DNA from: Cecembia calidifontis
Lineage (GTDB): Bacteria > Bacteroidota > Bacteroidia > Cytophagales > Cyclobacteriaceae
Reading direction: 5' to 3'
Assembly: GCF_004216715.1 (NCBI RefSeq)
Contig: NZ_SGXG01000001.1
Span: 4,980,390 to 5,044,389, forward strand
DNA: 64,000 bases
This document shows, piece by piece, positions 37,802-47,244 of the stretch; positions within the stretch are counted from its first letter, which is position 1; each line of letters starts with the position of its first letter. A program made the translations under genes and the position numbers. The notes under the pieces were generated by a model, which did not search any database, was not told where the DNA came from, and saw nothing but the letters and a program-made list of their open reading frames with translations.

Positions 37802-38562
37802 TAATTATTCCTGATTTTCTTTTTGATTTTTCTTAGGACTTCCTTTTCCAACTGAACAGCCTTTGGAAATAAAAGTTCATCTTCTATCTGGGCATGTATG
37901 ATCAGTTCCCTTTCAAAATTCTGTAGCTCATGGTACAGCACCTTCATACTGATAGGAGCGTCCTCCGGCAAAAAATAATTCTGTGTGAGTTTTCTGATCC
38001 CCTCCATTTCATCATCATGCGCTTCATGGGCCTCAGACAGAGCAGCCACCGGACTTTTCTCCAGTATTTTAATCGATTCCTCTAAAGGGAATTCATCATT
38101 CTCTAACTCCTGCAAGAGTTTAATTCTTTGAAACAGCCTGTTTTCTTCTTCGTGAATGTGATGGATAAAATCTTCCACAAATAAGGGAAACATAATCCGC
38201 AGATCTGATAGCACCGCATTGTAAGCAAGGTCTTCTACCTGAATCCCCGACACCATATTGGACAAAAACGGCAGTTCTTGCCTGACAAAATAATAATGCT
38301 TCCTTTTTAAATAGGCTACCAAAACTTCTATGGGATGCAGAAAAAGCTCGTCCTTTTCGGGCTCTTTCCTTTGCGCCCAGGCCTCAAGTTCATTGATCAA
38401 TTGCTGGGGTTTGATTTTGAATCTGTCACAAACTTCCTGAAGGGAGTTTTGCTCATATTGAAAAAAACTGATTCCGAAATAATGAAGGACTGCCGCAAAG
38501 ACATAATTTTCAGATACTATGTCTTTGATCGGATTTTTTTCTATATTTCTGAAACTGTCCAT
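37801..38562 (-). CDS. Di-iron hemerythrin-domain protein (RIC/ScdA-like)
   Basis: The 253-residue protein has an N-terminal ScdA_N-like helical part (residues about 12-70, PIKDIVSENYVFAAVLHYFGISFF) and a hemerythrin domain with iron-ligand candidates in HHIHEEENRLFQ, HEAHDDEMEGI and HAQIEDELLFPKA. RIC-type proteins repair iron-sulfur clusters after nitrosative or oxidative stress. The usual CxxC in the N-terminal part is not seen, so full RIC function is uncertain. It overlaps ruvX by one base. Confidence 0.8.
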   Translation of the reverse strand: MDSFRNIEKNPIKDIVSENYVFAAVLHYFGISFFQYEQNSLQEVCDRFKIKPQQLINELEAWAQRKEPEKDELFLHPIEVLVAYLKRKHYYFVRQELPFLSNMVSGIQVEDLAYNAVLSDLRIMFPLFVEDFIHHIHEEENRLFQRIKLLQELENDEFPLEESIKILEKSPVAALSEAHEAHDDEMEGIRKLTQNYFLPEDAPISMKVLYHELQNFERELIIHAQIEDELLFPKAVQLEKEVLRKIKKKIRNN

Positions 38563-38704
38563 AGCGGCAAAATTAAGCCATTTTACATAAATAAAGTTAA
38601 AAGGCCTATCAAAATCGATTTTATTTCGTTTATAAAAACGAAATGATCGAGAATACTGTTTTAAGTATATTGTGATGAAATTTCACCAAGCAAACAATTT
38701 AATC

Positions 38705-38710
38705 GGAGGA
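38705..38710 (+). promoter_or_regulatory. Strong Shine-Dalgarno site for the S41 peptidase
   Basis: GGAGGA lies four bases before a GTG start codon. It decides the start and is unusual because most genes here lack such a site. Confidence 0.75.
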
Positions 38711-38714
38711 TAAC

Positions 38715-40352
38715 GTGAGCGAAATCAAAAACACCAAACAGCAAATCAGATTACCCCTTCTTCTGGCTTTGGCTATCTCGGCCGGTATTTGGATAGGTGC
38801 GACATTTGCAGAACCGAAAACAGATAGAAATGACCTGAAGGCTGCCATTTACAAGCTTCAGGAAATTATTACATATATCAACAGGGATTATGTGGACAGT
38901 GTCAACACCAATGAATTGGTTGAATATGGCATTCAGAGAATGTTGGAAAAACTGGATCCACACTCTTCCTACATTCCGGCCAAAGATGCCACCTTGGCCA
39001 AGTCACAACTGGACGGTGAGTTTGATGGTATCGGAGTAGAATTTGGAATCATCCGTGATACGATCTATGTAGTGGCCCCACTTACAGGCGGTCCTTCTGA
39101 GAAATTGGGGATACAGTCCGGCGACCAAATCATCAAAGTTGATGGAAAAACAGTGGCGGGGACAGGCATTACCAACCGTGATGTTTTTGATTTATTGAGG
39201 GGACCAAGAGGCTCAAAGGTAATTATTGAGATCAAAAGGAAAAACCAGAAAGACCTGATTCCTTATGAAATCACCAGAGATAAAATCCCGCAATACTCTA
39301 TCAATGCTTCATATATGGTCAATCAGGAAATTGGCTACATAAAAGTAACAAGATTTGCAGCTACTACCCATGAAGAATTCAAGAAAGCCGTAAGGGAACT
39401 GAAAGATCAGGGCATGAAAAAACTGATCCTTGACCTACAGGGCAATCCAGGGGGCTACATGGGTGCAGCTATCAATATAGCGGATGAAATACTTTCCGAA
39501 AATGCCCTGATCGTATCCCAAAAAGGTAAAGTGAACCGCTATAACCAAAAAGCTTATGCGGTCAAACCGGGGCTTTTTGAAGATGGTTCCATAATCGTAC
39601 TGATCAATGAGGGAAGTGCCTCTGCTTCAGAAATCGTTGCCGGCGCCATTCAGGACAATGACCGTGGACTTATTGTAGGAAGAAGATCTTTTGGAAAAGG
39701 ATTGGTCCAAATGCCGATAGATCTATCAGATGGTGCGGAATTGAGATTGACCATTGCGAGGTATTATACCCCCTCAGGCCGATCCATTCAGAAACCTTAT
39801 GGAGAAGATCAGGACTACTCTTCGGACTGGACTTATAGATTTGAACATGGGGAATTCTTCAGCGCTGACAGCATCAAATTCAATGATAGCCTGAGGTTTG
39901 AAACATTGTCCGGAAGAACTGTATATGGAGGCGGTGGTATCATTCCTGATTTCTTTGTACCCTTGGACACCACCATGAGCAGTGCCTATGTCAACAGACT
40001 CTTCAATTCGGACTCCGCTAGAGAATTTATCCTCGATTACCTCGACAAAAACAAGAAGCAGTTTGAAGGTATGAGCTTTGAATCCTACTATAAAAACTTC
40101 CGGATTACAGACGATATGCTTCAAGCGCTTATCAAGGTTGGAGAGAAAAATAAAGTAAAATTCGATGAGAAAGACTTCAGGAAATCCAAAGATTACTTAA
40201 AGATCCTGCTCAAAGCCCACATGGGCAGAAACATCTACGATGACAATGCCTTCTATAAGGTAATCAATGATATCAATGAAATTTACCTTCAGGCTTTGAA
40301 CCTATTTGGAGAGGCAGAAAAATTGGCCTTCGCGCCTAAATCAAAGGAATAA
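38715..40352 (+). CDS. S41 family C-terminal processing peptidase
   Basis: The 545-residue protein has one N-terminal membrane helix, a PDZ domain (about 90-185), the catalytic core with Ser in EGSASASEIVAGA and Lys in RRSFGKGLVQ, and a C-terminal extension. These periplasmic proteases trim or degrade envelope proteins from the C-terminal end. The start is GTG at 38715, supported by GGAGGA at 38705-38710, a rare strong ribosome-binding site in this group. Confidence 0.93.
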   Translation: MSEIKNTKQQIRLPLLLALAISAGIWIGATFAEPKTDRNDLKAAIYKLQEIITYINRDYVDSVNTNELVEYGIQRMLEKLDPHSSYIPAKDATLAKSQLDGEFDGIGVEFGIIRDTIYVVAPLTGGPSEKLGIQSGDQIIKVDGKTVAGTGITNRDVFDLLRGPRGSKVIIEIKRKNQKDLIPYEITRDKIPQYSINASYMVNQEIGYIKVTRFAATTHEEFKKAVRELKDQGMKKLILDLQGNPGGYMGAAINIADEILSENALIVSQKGKVNRYNQKAYAVKPGLFEDGSIIVLINEGSASASEIVAGAIQDNDRGLIVGRRSFGKGLVQMPIDLSDGAELRLTIARYYTPSGRSIQKPYGEDQDYSSDWTYRFEHGEFFSADSIKFNDSLRFETLSGRTVYGGGGIIPDFFVPLDTTMSSAYVNRLFNSDSAREFILDYLDKNKKQFEGMSFESYYKNFRITDDMLQALIKVGEKNKVKFDEKDFRKSKDYLKILLKAHMGRNIYDDNAFYKVINDINEIYLQALNLFGEAEKLAFAPKSKE

Positions 40353-40383
40353 TTAACGTTTCATTCATTCGTTCAAACAAAAA

Positions 40384-40410
40384 GGGAGTCCTTGAAAGGC
40401 TCCCTTTTTT
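40384..40410 (+). terminator. Terminator of the S41 peptidase gene
   Basis: GGGAG / CTCCC stem with extra inner pairs and a T6 tail lies just before the left end of an IS4-type element. Confidence 0.8.
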
Positions 40411-40421
40411 TATTAATGATA

Positions 40422-41814
40422 TAATGCCGTTAAGTTAAGGAATGTGATTAAATAGATTTGTAATTCATTGAGTATTTCAGTTTAGCTCTGAATTTCCGCT
40501 TGAATACCTGGTTTCTTCTTGAATATTCTATTTTGGAAGCGATTTTCTTTACATATTTCTGGATAATCTGCTCCAATTCACCAATTAAATCTCTGATTTT
40601 AAGAATCAGGGATTTTGTTTTTGACAATGCATAAGTTTTATTGATTATCAAGGTCCTTGCTGACTTTGATGTCCGTCCTGTTTTGGTTTTTGGCTCCACA
40701 TCATAGCAAAGAATATTGCAGAGTGATATGATCAGGGTCTTAGCATAGAAGTCCTGCTGGACCGCCCATGCTGTTTTGCCGGAAAAATCAGATACTTCAA
40801 GTCTTGATTTGATCAGTTTATATGCTTCTTCTATTCCCCATCTCTGTTTGTACAGGTTTATTAGAGAGGAGGCTGTATATTTTTTCCTGTCCAACAGCGA
40901 AGTCGCATATATTGAAATCTTACCCTTCTTATTCTTTTTCTTGATCAGTCTTACGGTCATGGTTTGGGATAACGAGGGATACTTTTCAAGCAGCCATCTG
41001 TATTTTGGAGGGAGTATTAATGTATATTCCGCATCAGAGGAACTACTTCGGGAAAAATCTTCGACACATTTCCACCAATTGTCTTTCATCCTGAAAAGAA
41101 AGTCGGCCCCTTTTCCTTTCAATTCGAAAAAAAGTCTCAGTGATGCATAATACCTGTCGCACACAAGAAGATCCCCTTCTTTAATATGTCCAAGATGGGC
41201 ATGACATAGGGTGGCTTCCGAAGTGGTGTAGCTTTCCATACCGGCATCCAGTACAAGGCCGTTGTAAACATCATACAGGTAAGATATCCTGCTCATGTAA
41301 TGTCCCGCATCCGCATTGGGCCCAAAACCATGATAGCTGAACTTCTCTGACATGGAGGGATGATCCGGGAGTTCAAGTGTTGAACCATCAACAGAAAGCA
41401 CCCTATGCCCCTTCCATTTCTTGAACTTTGCATGTTGGTAAAAAAGACTGCAGATCAAACCGTTAAGCTTTTTAAAAACTGTATAGCACAGTTTTTTCCT
41501 GGCCTGGGTAAATGCACTTTTAGTGGGCGATAAGGAAGATTCCCCAAAAAACTCTTCAAGGCAGATATTAAGTCCTTTGTTGCTCTTTGACAAAATAAAA
41601 AGCACAAGAACTTCAAAGGAAAAGAAACGGTCACGAAGAAAATCTTTCACCGAAGTCCTACTTTCGATGATAAATTTTTCATAACTTAGTTTTAACTTGA
41701 ATTCATTTACAATTAAAGTTTTAAGGCTTCCAGCACTCCCTGCTTTCGGAAGCCTTATTTTATACCTCTAATATAATGAATTTCAGTTAATTAACCACTA
41801 ACTAAACGGCATTA
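40422..41814 (-). mobile_element. IS4-family insertion sequence (1393 bp)
   Basis: Ends carry an imperfect inverted repeat starting TAATGCCGTT (left TAAGTTAAGG, right TAGTTAGTGG). The element is flanked by a perfect 10-bp target duplication ATTAATGATA at 40412-40421 and 41815-41824. It holds one transposase gene on the minus strand and lies between the S41 gene and a VOC gene, breaking neither. It is unrelated in ends to the elements in the cas genes. Confidence 0.9.
40448..41650 (-). CDS. IS4-family transposase
   Basis: The 400-residue protein has DDE catalytic elements: SVDGSTLELPD, VCDRYYASLRL and the Y-x2-R-x3-E-x6-K signature in YKQRWGIEEAYKLIK. The frame is complete within intact terminal repeats, so the element may be active. 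Confidence 0.92.
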   Translation of the reverse strand: MKDFLRDRFFSFEVLVLFILSKSNKGLNICLEEFFGESSLSPTKSAFTQARKKLCYTVFKKLNGLICSLFYQHAKFKKWKGHRVLSVDGSTLELPDHPSMSEKFSYHGFGPNADAGHYMSRISYLYDVYNGLVLDAGMESYTTSEATLCHAHLGHIKEGDLLVCDRYYASLRLFFELKGKGADFLFRMKDNWWKCVEDFSRSSSSDAEYTLILPPKYRWLLEKYPSLSQTMTVRLIKKKNKKGKISIYATSLLDRKKYTASSLINLYKQRWGIEEAYKLIKSRLEVSDFSGKTAWAVQQDFYAKTLIISLCNILCYDVEPKTKTGRTSKSARTLIINKTYALSKTKSLILKIRDLIGELEQIIQKYVKKIASKIEYSRRNQVFKRKFRAKLKYSMNYKSI

Positions 41815-41909
41815 ATTAATGATATGTAAATACCAACAAGAGATTTGAGAATCAGTGTAAGCCTTTGTTTTTTTTATACTATCTTCAAACTATTAACCCA
41901 GAATGACCT

Positions 41910-42356
41910 ATGAAAAAGATGTTTTTCATTTTAGCAGGAATTATCTATTTATCCGTCATGAGCCATACTGTAATAGCCCAGGCCAAAATTACCCATATCG
42001 CAGTTTATGTTAAAGACCTGAAGAGGAGTGCAGATTTTTATTCGAATGTCTTCCGATTCCCTGAACTCGACGAACCCTTTAAGGATGGTCTTCATGCCTG
42101 GTTTGATATTGGCAACAACCTTTCACTCCATGTTATTCAGGCTCCTTGGGAACCCATCACGATCAATAAGAATAACCATATATGCTTTAGTGTTCCCGAT
42201 ATGGAAAAATTTATCACTAACCTAAACGACCTCGGGGTAGAATTCGAAGATTGGCCTGGTAATAAAGGTAAAGTAAACATCCGCCCTGATGGGATCAAAC
42301 AAATTTATATCCGGGACCCGGATGGCTATTGGATAGAAATCAATGATGAATTTTGA
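41910..42356 (+). CDS. Exported VOC (glyoxalase/dioxygenase fold) protein
   Basis: The 148-residue protein has a signal peptide (about 1-24, ending VIAQA) and a single VOC domain (ITHIAVYVKDLKRSADFYSNVF; LSLHVIQ; YIRDPDGYWIEIND). His, His and Glu residues at the usual metal positions are present. VOC proteins include glyoxalase I and resistance proteins; a periplasmic one without partners cannot be assigned a substrate. Confidence 0.85.
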   Translation: MKKMFFILAGIIYLSVMSHTVIAQAKITHIAVYVKDLKRSADFYSNVFRFPELDEPFKDGLHAWFDIGNNLSLHVIQAPWEPITINKNNHICFSVPDMEKFITNLNDLGVEFEDWPGNKGKVNIRPDGIKQIYIRDPDGYWIEINDEF

Positions 42357-42386
42357 ATCCGAAATTTAAAAATTAAGCAAAAACAA

Positions 42387-42410
42387 AAGCACTTCGGGTT
42401 CGAAGTGCTT
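42387..42410. terminator. Bidirectional terminator
   Basis: Perfect 10-bp stem AAGCACTTCG / CGAAGTGCTT with a GGTT loop lies between the convergent VOC and M1 peptidase genes. Confidence 0.82.
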
Positions 42411-42436
42411 CTGTTTTAAAATTTGGACACTACCTG

Positions 42437-44398
42437 TTATTGGTAAAGTGAAGAAGGCCATTTGTCATTTCCTGAGTTGATATCGGTTATCACTTTATCA
42501 GGGTCAATTTCCACGGCTACTACTTTTTTATCCACCCTCAAAAGATGGTTCCATTGATTGCCTTTGAACCAAATCTCTACGGGCAGCTTTCTTCTTTCCT
42601 TTTCACCGTCTTCATAAGTGATTTCCAACAAGACCGGCATAGGCATCTCGCCTAAATTGGATAGACTGACCACGTAGTTGGCTCCATAAGGATAGACACC
42701 ATTGATGGCCAGATCAATATTGGCATTGCTGTAAAACCATCCCTTCCAGAACCAATCGAGGTTTTCACCCGACACATTTTCCATATGGTTGAAGAAATCA
42801 CTTGGCTGCGGATGCTTGTATGCCCAAGTCCTGATATATGACCTAAATGCCTTATCAAATATTTCAGGCCCCAAAATATATTCCCTTAGCATAATCATGC
42901 CCAATGCCGGCTTATAATAAGCTACCATTCCCAGGTTGTTGGGCTGTGTACGGTCAGGATGGGTGGCAGTAGGCTCTCTGTCCTTGTTGGTCAACCAACC
43001 CGTATAACGTCTGGTCTGGATCAAGTTATTGGTATATTCGCCGTTATTGAAGGCTAAGTAAGAATAATAGTTGATAAAGGTATTGAAGCCTTCATCCATC
43101 CATGCATGCCTTCTTTCGTTGGTACCCACGATCATTGGGAACCAATTGTGGCCAAATTCATGGTCAGTAACTCCCCAAAGTCCCTCTCCTTTGGCCTTGA
43201 AACTGCAGAAATTCAAACCTGGATATTCCATTCCTGCTACATTGGATGCCACATTGACCGCTACAGGATAAGGGTATTCATACCACATTTCGGAATAATG
43301 CTCAACTGATGCTTTGCTGTATTCTGTAGACCTGCCCCATGCTTCCTGCCCATCACTCTCTTTTGGATAGACAGATTGTGCCATGGCTTTTTTTCCACTT
43401 GGAAGATTGATCCGTGCTGCATCCCAGATAAAAGCTTTGGAAGAGGCAAATGCTACATCCCTCGTATTTTTCATCTTAAAATGCCAGGTAAGCATTCCAT
43501 CCTGCCTTGGACGTGTATTGGCGTAGTCTGTGATTTCATCAGGAGAAATGATATAAACGCGCTCATCGCTTTCAGAGGCTGCTTTCATCCTCCTCTGCTG
43601 TTCACGTGTCAGCACCTGGGAAGGGTTAACCAGCTCCCCTGAACCAACCACAATATGGTCAAAAGGAACGGTTATCTTGTAATCAAAATCACCATATCCC
43701 AGATAAAACTCCCCTGCACCTAAATAAGGATCTGTATTCCAGCCGGTCACGTCATCAAATACCGCTACCTTGGGATACCACTGGGCAATGGAATAAATCA
43801 CACCATCCTCTACCTGTTGACGGCCCATACGGTCCATACCCTTTTCAGGAATTTTAAATTCAAAATCCATGGAAACAGTGGCCCGTCCCCCATTGGCCGG
43901 AATGGGCTCGGAAAAAGTCACTTGCATCCTGGTATCACTGATAAAATAATCAGAGGTTACCGGCTTGTTTTTTCCGGCAACCTGAGCTTTTACATTACTG
44001 ATTTTATACCCTCCGTCAATATCCCCACTGTACCTATTTCCCTGCACAGGCGTCGTCAGGGTACCACGGGACTCTGGCGTAAACCTATTTTGTTCTAATA
44101 GCAACCAGACAAAATCCAGGTTCTCCGGACTGTTGTTTTTGTAGGTAATGTGTACTTTCCCTTTTATCACATGTTCTTTTTCATCCAAAGTAGCCTCCAA
44201 CTGGTAATCTGCTCCATTTTGCCAGTAAGCAGGACCGGGCTTTCCGGAAGCTGTCCTGTAAGCAGTACCCTGACGGTAGCCAATTTCGGTGAAAGCTTCA
44301 TCCCTGTGGTCTGTCACCGTCATCTGCCCAAATACAGATGTTGAAATCCCCCATAAGATCAGAAGGGAAAAAATTTTAAATTGCTTCATTCTATACAT
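42437..44398 (-). CDS. M1 family zinc metallopeptidase
   Basis: The 653-residue protein has a signal peptide and the gluzincin motif HEFGH (His413) with the third ligand Glu 18 residues after the second His (WMDEGFNTF). These are followed by a long C-terminal domain with a W-rich GWFYSNANIDLAING segment. M1 peptidases remove N-terminal residues; exported Bacteroidota members probably digest peptides outside the cell. ATG at 44389 (MKQFKIF) is a likelier start. Confidence 0.9.
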   Translation of the reverse strand: MYRMKQFKIFSLLILWGISTSVFGQMTVTDHRDEAFTEIGYRQGTAYRTASGKPGPAYWQNGADYQLEATLDEKEHVIKGKVHITYKNNSPENLDFVWLLLEQNRFTPESRGTLTTPVQGNRYSGDIDGGYKISNVKAQVAGKNKPVTSDYFISDTRMQVTFSEPIPANGGRATVSMDFEFKIPEKGMDRMGRQQVEDGVIYSIAQWYPKVAVFDDVTGWNTDPYLGAGEFYLGYGDFDYKITVPFDHIVVGSGELVNPSQVLTREQQRRMKAASESDERVYIISPDEITDYANTRPRQDGMLTWHFKMKNTRDVAFASSKAFIWDAARINLPSGKKAMAQSVYPKESDGQEAWGRSTEYSKASVEHYSEMWYEYPYPVAVNVASNVAGMEYPGLNFCSFKAKGEGLWGVTDHEFGHNWFPMIVGTNERRHAWMDEGFNTFINYYSYLAFNNGEYTNNLIQTRRYTGWLTNKDREPTATHPDRTQPNNLGMVAYYKPALGMIMLREYILGPEIFDKAFRSYIRTWAYKHPQPSDFFNHMENVSGENLDWFWKGWFYSNANIDLAINGVYPYGANYVVSLSNLGEMPMPVLLEITYEDGEKERRKLPVEIWFKGNQWNHLLRVDKKVVAVEIDPDKVITDINSGNDKWPSSLYQ

Positions 44399-44565
44399 AC
44401 ATTCTACATTTTGTTCAGCCCGCTAAAATTACTGATTGGACGCTGAAGAAAAAACCAAGCCTTCGGAATATTCAACTATTTTGACCAATGTGTATGAAAA
44501 TAGCAAATGTTGTAATTTGAGGTCAAACATGCTTAACTTTCGGGCTTGTAAAATACCAACTCCCA

Positions 44566-46410
44566 ATGAAATTAAGTGTACTAGTTGCTTTTTTAACTTT
44601 TAATTTAAGTTATGCTCCTGTGGATCAGGACAGTTCAGCAGTAGAACTGAAAGAATTCACTATCTCGGAAAACAGGTTGGAGATCCCTTTTAACAAAGTC
44701 TCCAGAAATATTTCTGTACTTCAAAGAAAAGCTATAGAAACTACTCCTGCCAGAAGTATCCAGGAACTGCTTTCTTTTACTCCCGGGGTAGATGTCAGGC
44801 AAAGAGGTGTAAGCGGGGTTCAAGCCAATATTGGCATTAGGGGAGGCAGTTTTGAACAGACCTTGATGTTGCTGAACGGCATCAAATTAACCGACCCACA
44901 GACGGGCCACCACCTGATGAATATCCCTGTACCTTTACAGTCTATACAGCGGATTGAGGTTTTGAAAGGTCCCGGGTCCCGGATTTTTGGTCAAAATGCA
45001 TTCGCAGGCGCCATCAATATTATCACAGAGCTTCCTGAAACAAAAAGTTTGAACATACAGGGATTTGGAGGTGATTTTGGCATGCGGGGAGGCCATATCA
45101 TCAGTTCCCTGCCCATAGGAAAGTACAAACAGACCCTTTCTGTATCCCATGATGCATCAGATGGTCATTGGTACAATTCAGATTTCAAGGTCAACAATGT
45201 ATTTTATGAATCCGGATATGAACTGAATGACAAACACGAATTCAACAGCATGTTTGGATTTTCGGACAGGACTTTTGGGGCCAATGGCTTTTATACCAAT
45301 GCCTTTCCTGACCAATGGGAAAGCATACAGACCTACCTTTCCGCACTAAGTCATTCTTATCGAAACAAGGAATTGTTTTTACAAAGCAGAGGCTATTGGA
45401 GAAGGAATATTGATGAGTTTAGATTGAGGAGAAATGAACCGGAATTTTTCACCAACAACCATACTTCTGATGTATTTGCTCTGGAAATCAATGGCGCCTA
45501 CACCCATAGATGGGGCACTTCCGGACTTGGAATCGAGACAAGGGAAGAACGAATCACCAGCAGCAATTTAGGTGACCGCAACAGGAGTTTCATTGGTCTT
45601 TTTGCCGAACACCGGGTTGAATTCCTGGAAAAGTTTGACGCAAGGGCAGGTGTTTATTCCAACTACTACAATGAGTTGGGTTGGAGGCATTTTCCGGGGG
45701 CAGAATTAGGCTTTCAACTCGATAAGTTTTCAAGGTTCTATACCAATTTTGGAAACAGCTTTAGGATTCCTTCTTTTACGGAGCTGTATTATCAGGATCC
45801 CAGTAATTTCAGCAACCCGGATTTATTGCCGGAAGAAGCCTGGAATTACGAACTCGGTTGGAAGCTGAACAAAAGCAGGCTGAATGCAGAAGTAGTTTAC
45901 TTCTACAGGTTTACAGAAAACCTGATAGACTATACAAGGGAGCCCAGTACTGTTCATCCAAATCCCAACAGATGGGCACCGGGAAACCTCAGCCAGGTTA
46001 CTTTTAGAGGAATAGAAACAGCCTTTCAATATGCACCAAATCTGGGAGGCCAGCATGTCAGGTTAAATGAGCTCAATCTAAGCTACAATTATATTGACGC
46101 AGCCTTGGTGCAAGCAGAGGGTGTGGAATCAAGATTGGCTTTGAATTCCCTGCGCCATCAGGTTATTGCGGGATTACAGGCAGCATTTATTCAAAAAATA
46201 GAACTGACCATAAAGGGAAGATATATCGAGCGGATGGCCTTGGACCCCTATTTCTTGTTGGATGCCCGGCTGGACTACAACAGACTCAAAAAACTTGGAT
46301 TCTTCGCTGAAATCTCCAATATCACCAATTCAGATTACATAGAGGCCGGATTTGTTCAGATGCCCGGAAGATGGGCAAAGGCTGGGTTTATGGTGAATGT
46401 GGGGAGGTAA
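44566..46410 (+). CDS. TonB-dependent outer-membrane receptor
   Basis: The 614-residue protein has a signal peptide, a plug domain (about 48-155: ISVLQRKAIETTPARSIQELL, IRGGSFEQTLMLLNGIKL, IQRIEVLKGPGSRIFGQNAFAGAINII) and a beta-barrel with FGNSFRIPSFTELYYQDP and a C-terminal barrel strand. It lacks the CarboxypepD-like N-terminal extension of SusC proteins, so it resembles BtuB/siderophore-type receptors. The ligand is unknown. Confidence 0.9.
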   Translation: MKLSVLVAFLTFNLSYAPVDQDSSAVELKEFTISENRLEIPFNKVSRNISVLQRKAIETTPARSIQELLSFTPGVDVRQRGVSGVQANIGIRGGSFEQTLMLLNGIKLTDPQTGHHLMNIPVPLQSIQRIEVLKGPGSRIFGQNAFAGAINIITELPETKSLNIQGFGGDFGMRGGHIISSLPIGKYKQTLSVSHDASDGHWYNSDFKVNNVFYESGYELNDKHEFNSMFGFSDRTFGANGFYTNAFPDQWESIQTYLSALSHSYRNKELFLQSRGYWRRNIDEFRLRRNEPEFFTNNHTSDVFALEINGAYTHRWGTSGLGIETREERITSSNLGDRNRSFIGLFAEHRVEFLEKFDARAGVYSNYYNELGWRHFPGAELGFQLDKFSRFYTNFGNSFRIPSFTELYYQDPSNFSNPDLLPEEAWNYELGWKLNKSRLNAEVVYFYRFTENLIDYTREPSTVHPNPNRWAPGNLSQVTFRGIETAFQYAPNLGGQHVRLNELNLSYNYIDAALVQAEGVESRLALNSLRHQVIAGLQAAFIQKIELTIKGRYIERMALDPYFLLDARLDYNRLKKLGFFAEISNITNSDYIEAGFVQMPGRWAKAGFMVNVGR

Positions 46411-46490
46411 TTTGCCAATATTCAACCCAAAATTTCATTCTTTAAAGAAGAAGTTGATTTTTTTTATACGACATTTTATGTCAATAATTA

Positions 46491-46518
46491 AAAATACCCT
46501 GTTTTGGGTATTTTTTTT
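46491..46518 (+). terminator. Terminator after the TonB receptor gene
   Basis: The stem AAAATACCC / GGGTATTTT with a 6-base loop is followed by further T residues. Confidence 0.82.
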
Positions 46519-46836
46519 ATGTTCTGAAAGGGCTAAGTTTATAGGAGGTTAGTTAGTCATTGATCAATTTAATAATCAAAAGATTTAATAAAAATGGCAT
46601 AATGGTAAACATTAAAAGCACCAAAAATTAATTATGAACGATACGATTTATACCTATTTCTTGCCTTTAGCTTTCTCTTTCAAATCATTCTCTCGTTTAA
46701 TAAATCCCTCTTTTGTGAAGGGGTCCGCATGCGTAAGATTTTTTTTAGCGAATTCGGTTTCGGGGAAATTGGCGAAAGGTTATTGGGAAATTGAATTTTT
46801 ATAAAAAACCTAATAAAAATATATAACCATAGAAAA
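46519..46836. other. Intergenic region before the cas operon, with possible gene remnants
   Basis: This AT-rich stretch must hold the cas promoter, though I could not place a consensus one. On the plus strand 46634-46804 is a 56-codon frame with no recognised product. On the minus strand 46654-46779 is a 41-codon stretch ending in a basic tail (DLKEKAKGKK, stop) that reads like the C-terminus of a lost gene. Neither is supported as a working gene. Confidence 0.35.
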
Positions 46837-47244
46837 ATGCTAGCAACACTTTCAAAAATAGGAGAATACTTACTAGAAGGAAAAGGGATTTGGTCCAAAC
46901 TAACCTCTGAACCAAAATTTGAGCCGGAAAAAACGAATTGGGTTATTCCAATTTTGTTGGACTGTGAAGCAGGTATTGCATCCATATTGGAAGGTGAAAA
47001 AGAATTATTTGTTGAAGAAGAATCAGCAATAAAATTCAGGTATTTGGATACAGAGCTTTGGGGGAGAAGAGGGAAAAAGTGTTGTATAAGTAGTGAAAGC
47101 AAAAATTTAGAAATGCTTAAAGAGTCCTTGATCGGGAAAACCTGGTGTAGTAAAGGATCATTAAGTGAATCATACGATGATTTTTATAAGTCGAAACCCA
47201 AAGACAGTCTTTTTAGGAAAGCGCTAGAGGAAATCAATAAAAGT

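Noticed and set aside
43817..44098. 93-codon frame opposite the M1 peptidase gene
   Set aside because: Antisense shadow of a well-supported gene.
46680..47102. 140-codon minus-strand frame over the cas8b start
   Set aside because: It is mostly the complement of the Cas8b N-terminal coding part; only the tail near 46654-46779, in another frame, looks protein-like.
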